Of a stretch of 64,000 bases of DNA, positions 60,952 through 64,000 are shown piece after piece. This DNA comes from an uncultured Alphaproteobacteria bacterium. Lineage in GTDB: Bacteria > Pseudomonadota > Alphaproteobacteria > Rhizobiales > Beijerinckiaceae. The stretch lies in assembly GCA_937988775.1 (NCBI GenBank), contig CALKHP010000052.1, forward strand, positions 186,001 through 250,000, in the 5' to 3' direction. The position numbers and the translations under genes are program-made. The number at the start of each line of letters is the position of its first letter. Positions within the stretch are counted from its first letter, which is position 1. The notes under the pieces are model-generated. The model did not search any database. It had not been told where the DNA came from and was given only the letters and a program-made list of their open reading frames with translations.

Positions 60952-61560
60952 TCAGCCCCCTGCCTGCCACGTCTTGATCGCCTCGATCGGATAAAGCAGC
61001 ATGATGACGTTCAAGGTCAGGTTGTCGCGGATCAGCCAGGCGCAGACGATCTCCATGCCGATCACCGCCACGACCGACAGCCAGACCGGCGACAGCCGGG
61101 CAATGGCGAAGCCGAGCGCCATGGCCAGCATGTCCGAGACCGAGTTCAGGATGCTGTCGCCGAGATAATCGCGCGCCACGGTCGCGGTGCGGTAGCGCTC
61201 GATGATCAGCGGGCTGTTCTCCAGCATCTCCCAGCCGACCTCGACGAGCGTCGCCGCGACCAGCGCCAGCCCAATCGAGAATGGAACGCGCCGCCAGCGC
61301 GCGATGAGCCAGCACGCGCCATAGAACAGGAAGCCGTGGATGATGTGGCTGAACGTGTACCAGTCGGTGATGTGCTGCGAGCCTTCCGGCCCGTTCGGAT
61401 CGCCATACCAGACCTTGATCGTGCCGCACGGGCAGATCGGGTTGCGGCCGATCAGGAACTGGATCAGCGCGGCGGCGATGATGATGCCGCCGGCGATGGC
61501 GATGCCGGAATGAAGCGACAGGCCGCGCCGGGGCGGGGCCAGGGAGAGATCGGCGCTCAT
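60952..61560 (-). CDS. DUF2585 (UPF0314) membrane protein
   Basis: A 202-residue integral membrane protein with about five helices (residues 19-38, 72-88, 95-112, 140-157 and 160-176). The N-terminal RNPICPCGTIKVWYGDPNGPEGSQH segment with the CPC motif and the following 'TDWYTFSHIIHGFLFYG' are conserved in DUF2585, a family of alphaproteobacteria with no assigned function. It lies between glcE and glcF with gaps of 9 and 10 bp, so it is translated from the glycolate-oxidase message. Confidence 0.88.
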   Translation of the reverse strand: MSADLSLAPPRRGLSLHSGIAIAGGIIIAAALIQFLIGRNPICPCGTIKVWYGDPNGPEGSQHITDWYTFSHIIHGFLFYGACWLIARWRRVPFSIGLALVAATLVEVGWEMLENSPLIIERYRTATVARDYLGDSILNSVSDMLAMALGFAIARLSPVWLSVVAVIGMEIVCAWLIRDNLTLNVIMLLYPIEAIKTWQAGG

Positions 61561-61569
61561 GGTGTCGTT

Positions 61570-62745
61570 CTATACCCCCGCATGCATCAGGCCCGGATTG
61601 AGAACGCGGTCGGGATCGAAGCTTGCCTTGATGCCAGCGACGATGCGGGCGAGCCCCGGATCGGGCGGCGTGAACACGGCGAGACGGGCGCGCAGCGTGT
61701 CATCGGCGCGCACCAGCGTGGCGTGGCCGCCAACGGCGGCGACGGCTGAGCGCACCAGGTCGGCGCCGGCATCGCCGACGGCGGGAAGGCCGAGCCAGAT
61801 CAGGCCGCCGCCCCAATCGTGCAACGCCCGGCAGGCGCCGATCGCCGCCATGACGCGCGGCGCCTGCGAGGGCGCCACCGAAATGCGCCACACCGCCTCG
61901 TCACGCGGCGCCACGAGCGGCGTCACGTCGCGCACGGCGCGCCACAGTGCGGCATGGTCCTCGCCACGCAGCATCGTTGCCGGCGCCTTGCCGGCAACGA
62001 GCTTGCGCAAGGCATCGAGCCGGTAACGAACAGAGCTTTCAAAGCCCTCGATACGGATCAGCGTGCGGGCCGGCCTGTCCTCGAGCCCGTGCGGGAGATG
62101 GGCCGCGCCGGTGACCTCGTAAGGCGAGCCGAGCGCGGCCGACAGTGCAGCGACGGCCCCGGCGGTATCGAGCCCTTCCAGCACCAGCGTGCCGCCGGTC
62201 TCATAAAGCGGCAGCACCTTGAAGATCACCTCGGTCAACACGCCGAGCGTGCCGAAGGCACCGGCCTGCAGCTTGACGAGATCGAGCCCGGTGACGTTCT
62301 TCATCACGCGGCCGCCGCTCTTGATCGCCTCGCCGCGCCCGTTGACGAAGCGCACGCCGATCAGGCTGTCGCGCGCGGCGCCGGAATGAATGCGGCGCGG
62401 CCCGGAGACATTCGCCGCCGCGACACCGCCAATCGTCGGCTCTCCCGCCGTGCCGAGCAGCGGCCGGTGATCCATCGGCTCGAAGGCGAGCATCTGGCCT
62501 TTTGCCGCGAGCGTGGCCTCGATCTCGGCGAGCGGCGTGCCGGCGCGCGCGCCGATCACCATCTCGGCCGGCTCATACAAGGTGATGCCGGTGAGGTTTG
62601 CGAGCGAAAGCGTTTGCGCCATTTGAGCCGGGCGGCCGATCGGCCGCGTGCCGCCGCCGCGAATGGCGAGCGGGCGGGCCGCGGCGCGGGCGGCGTTCAC
62701 GGCGTCGGCGACCTCGGCTTCGGTGGTGGGGGCAAGGGCGGTCAT
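61570..62745 (-). CDS. glcE: Glycolate oxidase FAD-binding subunit GlcE
   Basis: A 391-residue FAD-linked oxidase subunit (PCMH fold). The FAD-binding segment LAIRGGGTRPIGRP near residue 25, 'LLGTAGEPTIGGVAAANVSGPRRIHSGAARD' near 96-126 and the C-terminal 'FDPDRVLNPG' are family features. With GlcD and GlcF it oxidises glycolate to glyoxylate. The ATG at 62745 starts the family N-terminus; an upstream in-frame ATG would read through a hairpin repeat. Gaps of 9 bp to the DUF2585 gene and 67 bp to glcD place it in one operon. Confidence 0.94.
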   Translation of the reverse strand: MTALAPTTEAEVADAVNAARAAARPLAIRGGGTRPIGRPAQMAQTLSLANLTGITLYEPAEMVIGARAGTPLAEIEATLAAKGQMLAFEPMDHRPLLGTAGEPTIGGVAAANVSGPRRIHSGAARDSLIGVRFVNGRGEAIKSGGRVMKNVTGLDLVKLQAGAFGTLGVLTEVIFKVLPLYETGGTLVLEGLDTAGAVAALSAALGSPYEVTGAAHLPHGLEDRPARTLIRIEGFESSVRYRLDALRKLVAGKAPATMLRGEDHAALWRAVRDVTPLVAPRDEAVWRISVAPSQAPRVMAAIGACRALHDWGGGLIWLGLPAVGDAGADLVRSAVAAVGGHATLVRADDTLRARLAVFTPPDPGLARIVAGIKASFDPDRVLNPGLMHAGV

Positions 62746-62762
62746 GCGCCGGCACCCCTCAT

Positions 62763-62798
62763 CCCCCTGCCGGGGCCTTCTCCCGCAAGGGGAGAAGG
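62763..62798. repeat. Hairpin between glcD and glcE
   Basis: CCTTCTCCC (62776-62784) pairs with GGGAGAAGG (62790-62798) around GCAAG, next to a CCCC-TGCC-GGGG mini-hairpin. The type 'ccccctgccggggccttctcccgc' is a common dispersed proteobacterial repeat, but I see only this copy in the window. In the operon it could act as an mRNA processing or stability element. Confidence 0.55.
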
Positions 62799-62812
62799 AA
62801 GAAGCCGCGCCG

Positions 62813-64000
62813 TCATAGTCTTCCATCCAGCGGGAACACCTTGGCCGGGTTGAGCAGCCAGGCGGGATCGAACACGGCGCGGGTGCGCATCTGCTGGGCG
62901 AGGTCGGCCTCGTTGAACTGATGGCGCATCAGGTCGCGCTTCTCGATGCCGACGCCATGCTCACCGGTGAGGCAGCCGCCGACCTCGACGCACAGCTTGA
63001 GGATATCGGCGCCGACGGCCTCGGCCTTGGCCGCCTCGCCCGGATCGTTGACGTTGTAGAGCACGAGCGGGTGCAGGTTGCCGTCGCCGGCGTGGAAGAC
63101 GTTGGCGACACGCAGGCCGTAACCGGTGACGATCTCGTCGATGCGGGCTAGCACGAGCGGCAGTTGCCCGGTCGGGATGGTGCCGTCCATGCAGATATAG
63201 TCGGCGATGCGGCCGGTGGCACCGAAGGCCGATTTGCGGCCCTTCCAGATCGCCGCCGTCTCCATGGCGGATTTCGATTCGCGGATCGTCTTGACGTGGT
63301 GCGCCGTGGCGATCTCGACGATGCGGGCGAGCGTCTCGTCCATTTCGGCGTCGGAGCCCTCGACCTCGATGATCAGCAGCGCCTCGACATCGAGCGGATA
63401 GCCGGCATGGGCGAAGGCCTCGCAGATCTCGATCGCCAGCTTGTCCATGTATTCCATGGCGACCGGCACGATGCCGGCGGCGATGATCGCGGCGACGGTC
63501 GCCCCCGCGTCGCCCGCGCTCTCGAAGCCGAACAGCACCGGACGCGCGCCCTCGGCCGCGCGCAGGATGCGCACCGTCGCCTCGGTGACGACGCCGAGCT
63601 GGCCCTCCGAGCCGCAGACGAGGCCGAGCAGGTCGAGCCCACCGGCATCGAGATGGTCGCCGCCGAGATCGACGATGGTGCCGTCGAGCAGCACCATGCG
63701 CACGCCGAGCAGGTTGTTGGTGGTGACGCCGTATTTCAGGCAATGCGCGCCGCCGGAATTCATCGCGACATTGCCGGCAATGGTGCAGGCAAGCTGCGAG
63801 GACGGATCGGGCGCATAGAAGAAGCCCTCCGCCGCCACCGCCGCCGAAATGCCGAGATTGGTGATGCCGGCTTGCACGCGCATGGTGCGGTTGGCGAAAT
63901 TGACCTCGAGCACGCGGCTCATCTTGGCGACGCCGAGCACGACGGCATCCTCCTGCGGGATGGCGCCGCCGGAGAGCGAGGTGCCGGCGCCGCGCGGCAC
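62813..64000 (-). CDS. glcD: Glycolate oxidase FAD-binding subunit GlcD (5' end outside window)
   Basis: The visible 395 residues are the C-terminal four-fifths of GlcD (the full protein is about 490-500), entered at PRGAGTSLSGGAIP in the FAD-binding domain. Further FAD contacts lie in 'DPSSQLACTIAGNVAMNSGGAHCLKYGVT' near visible residue 65. The C-terminal FAD-oxidase domain includes NVFHAGDGNLHPLVLYN near 300 and GGCLTGEHGVGIEKRD near 340, with a final FDPAWLLNPAKVFP. It is the glycolate-binding flavin subunit of the complex with GlcE and GlcF and probably the first gene of the operon. The start and promoter are beyond the right edge. Confidence 0.96.
   Translation of the reverse strand: MPRGAGTSLSGGAIPQEDAVVLGVAKMSRVLEVNFANRTMRVQAGITNLGISAAVAAEGFFYAPDPSSQLACTIAGNVAMNSGGAHCLKYGVTTNNLLGVRMVLLDGTIVDLGGDHLDAGGLDLLGLVCGSEGQLGVVTEATVRILRAAEGARPVLFGFESAGDAGATVAAIIAAGIVPVAMEYMDKLAIEICEAFAHAGYPLDVEALLIIEVEGSDAEMDETLARIVEIATAHHVKTIRESKSAMETAAIWKGRKSAFGATGRIADYICMDGTIPTGQLPLVLARIDEIVTGYGLRVANVFHAGDGNLHPLVLYNVNDPGEAAKAEAVGADILKLCVEVGGCLTGEHGVGIEKRDLMRHQFNEADLAQQMRTRAVFDPAWLLNPAKVFPLDGRL

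Noticed and set aside
62746..62826. Upstream start for glcE at 62826
   Set aside because: It would translate through a hairpin repeat and overlap the end of glcD; the family N-terminus starts at the ATG at 62745.

Overview
The window is high-GC, gene-dense bacterial chromosome with the gene content of an alphaproteobacterium, most likely of the order Hyphomicrobiales (Rhizobiales). The markers are a divL-type pseudokinase gene with a CtrA-type box upstream, the chvI-chvG-hprK-PTS-ahcY block divergent from pckA, hisZ-hisG, addB-addA, and a groESL operon with a CIRCE operator. I would not name a genus from sequence alone. I see no rRNA, tRNA, CRISPR array, transposase, prophage or integron.

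Layout. 1-8016 (minus strand): divL, a fused tsaE/sugar-kinase gene, a murU-like nucleotidyltransferase gene, addB (with an apparent frameshift) and the first codons of addA. 8404-14163 (minus): chvI, chvG, hprK, an EIIA(Man)-type gene, ptsH, a DUF454 gene and ahcY. 14283-16848 (plus): a HugZ-like gene and pckA. 17203-22309: an ion-transporter gene, a class II glutamine amidotransferase, a DUF4177 protein and two membrane acyltransferases. 22358-25423: polA. 25490-33664 (minus): ribF, ileS, lspA, a secreted DUF3035-like protein and a pair of M16 peptidases. 33882-40662: a CheY-like receiver, a HAD phosphatase, a degenerate EAL protein, a RidA protein, a class III aminotransferase and fhs. 41071-46498: hisS, an oppositely oriented outer-membrane protein gene, hisZ, hisG and a META-domain protein. 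46623-55348: an ABC exporter, DoxX, groEL/groES, a flippase, an L,D-transpeptidase and a DUF2076 protein. 55602-64000 (minus): glcD, glcE, a DUF2585 gene, glcF, a DUF2461 gene, thiM, thiE and aceB.

How the genes work together. The ChvG-ChvI/HprK/PTS block with pckA is a conserved alphaproteobacterial arrangement linking envelope and acid sensing, phosphotransfer signalling and gluconeogenesis. GlcDEF makes glyoxylate from glycolate, and the nearby malate synthase joins it to acetyl-CoA. The fused TsaE/AmgK-like protein and the MurU-like protein fit the anabolic recycling of cell-wall amino sugars.

Intergenic DNA carries several families of dispersed palindromes: a 'cctcatcctgag...' inverted repeat (three copies), a composite of short hairpins with TCAAG/TTGA-like loops (five clusters), an 'attcccgc...gcgggaat' element, and a nested palindrome present twice. 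I did not find a convincing undescribed biological system. The items most worth a second look are the DivL/CtrA signal, the addB frameshift, the degenerate EAL protein, the Cys-rich tail of the DUF1624 protein and the repeat families.
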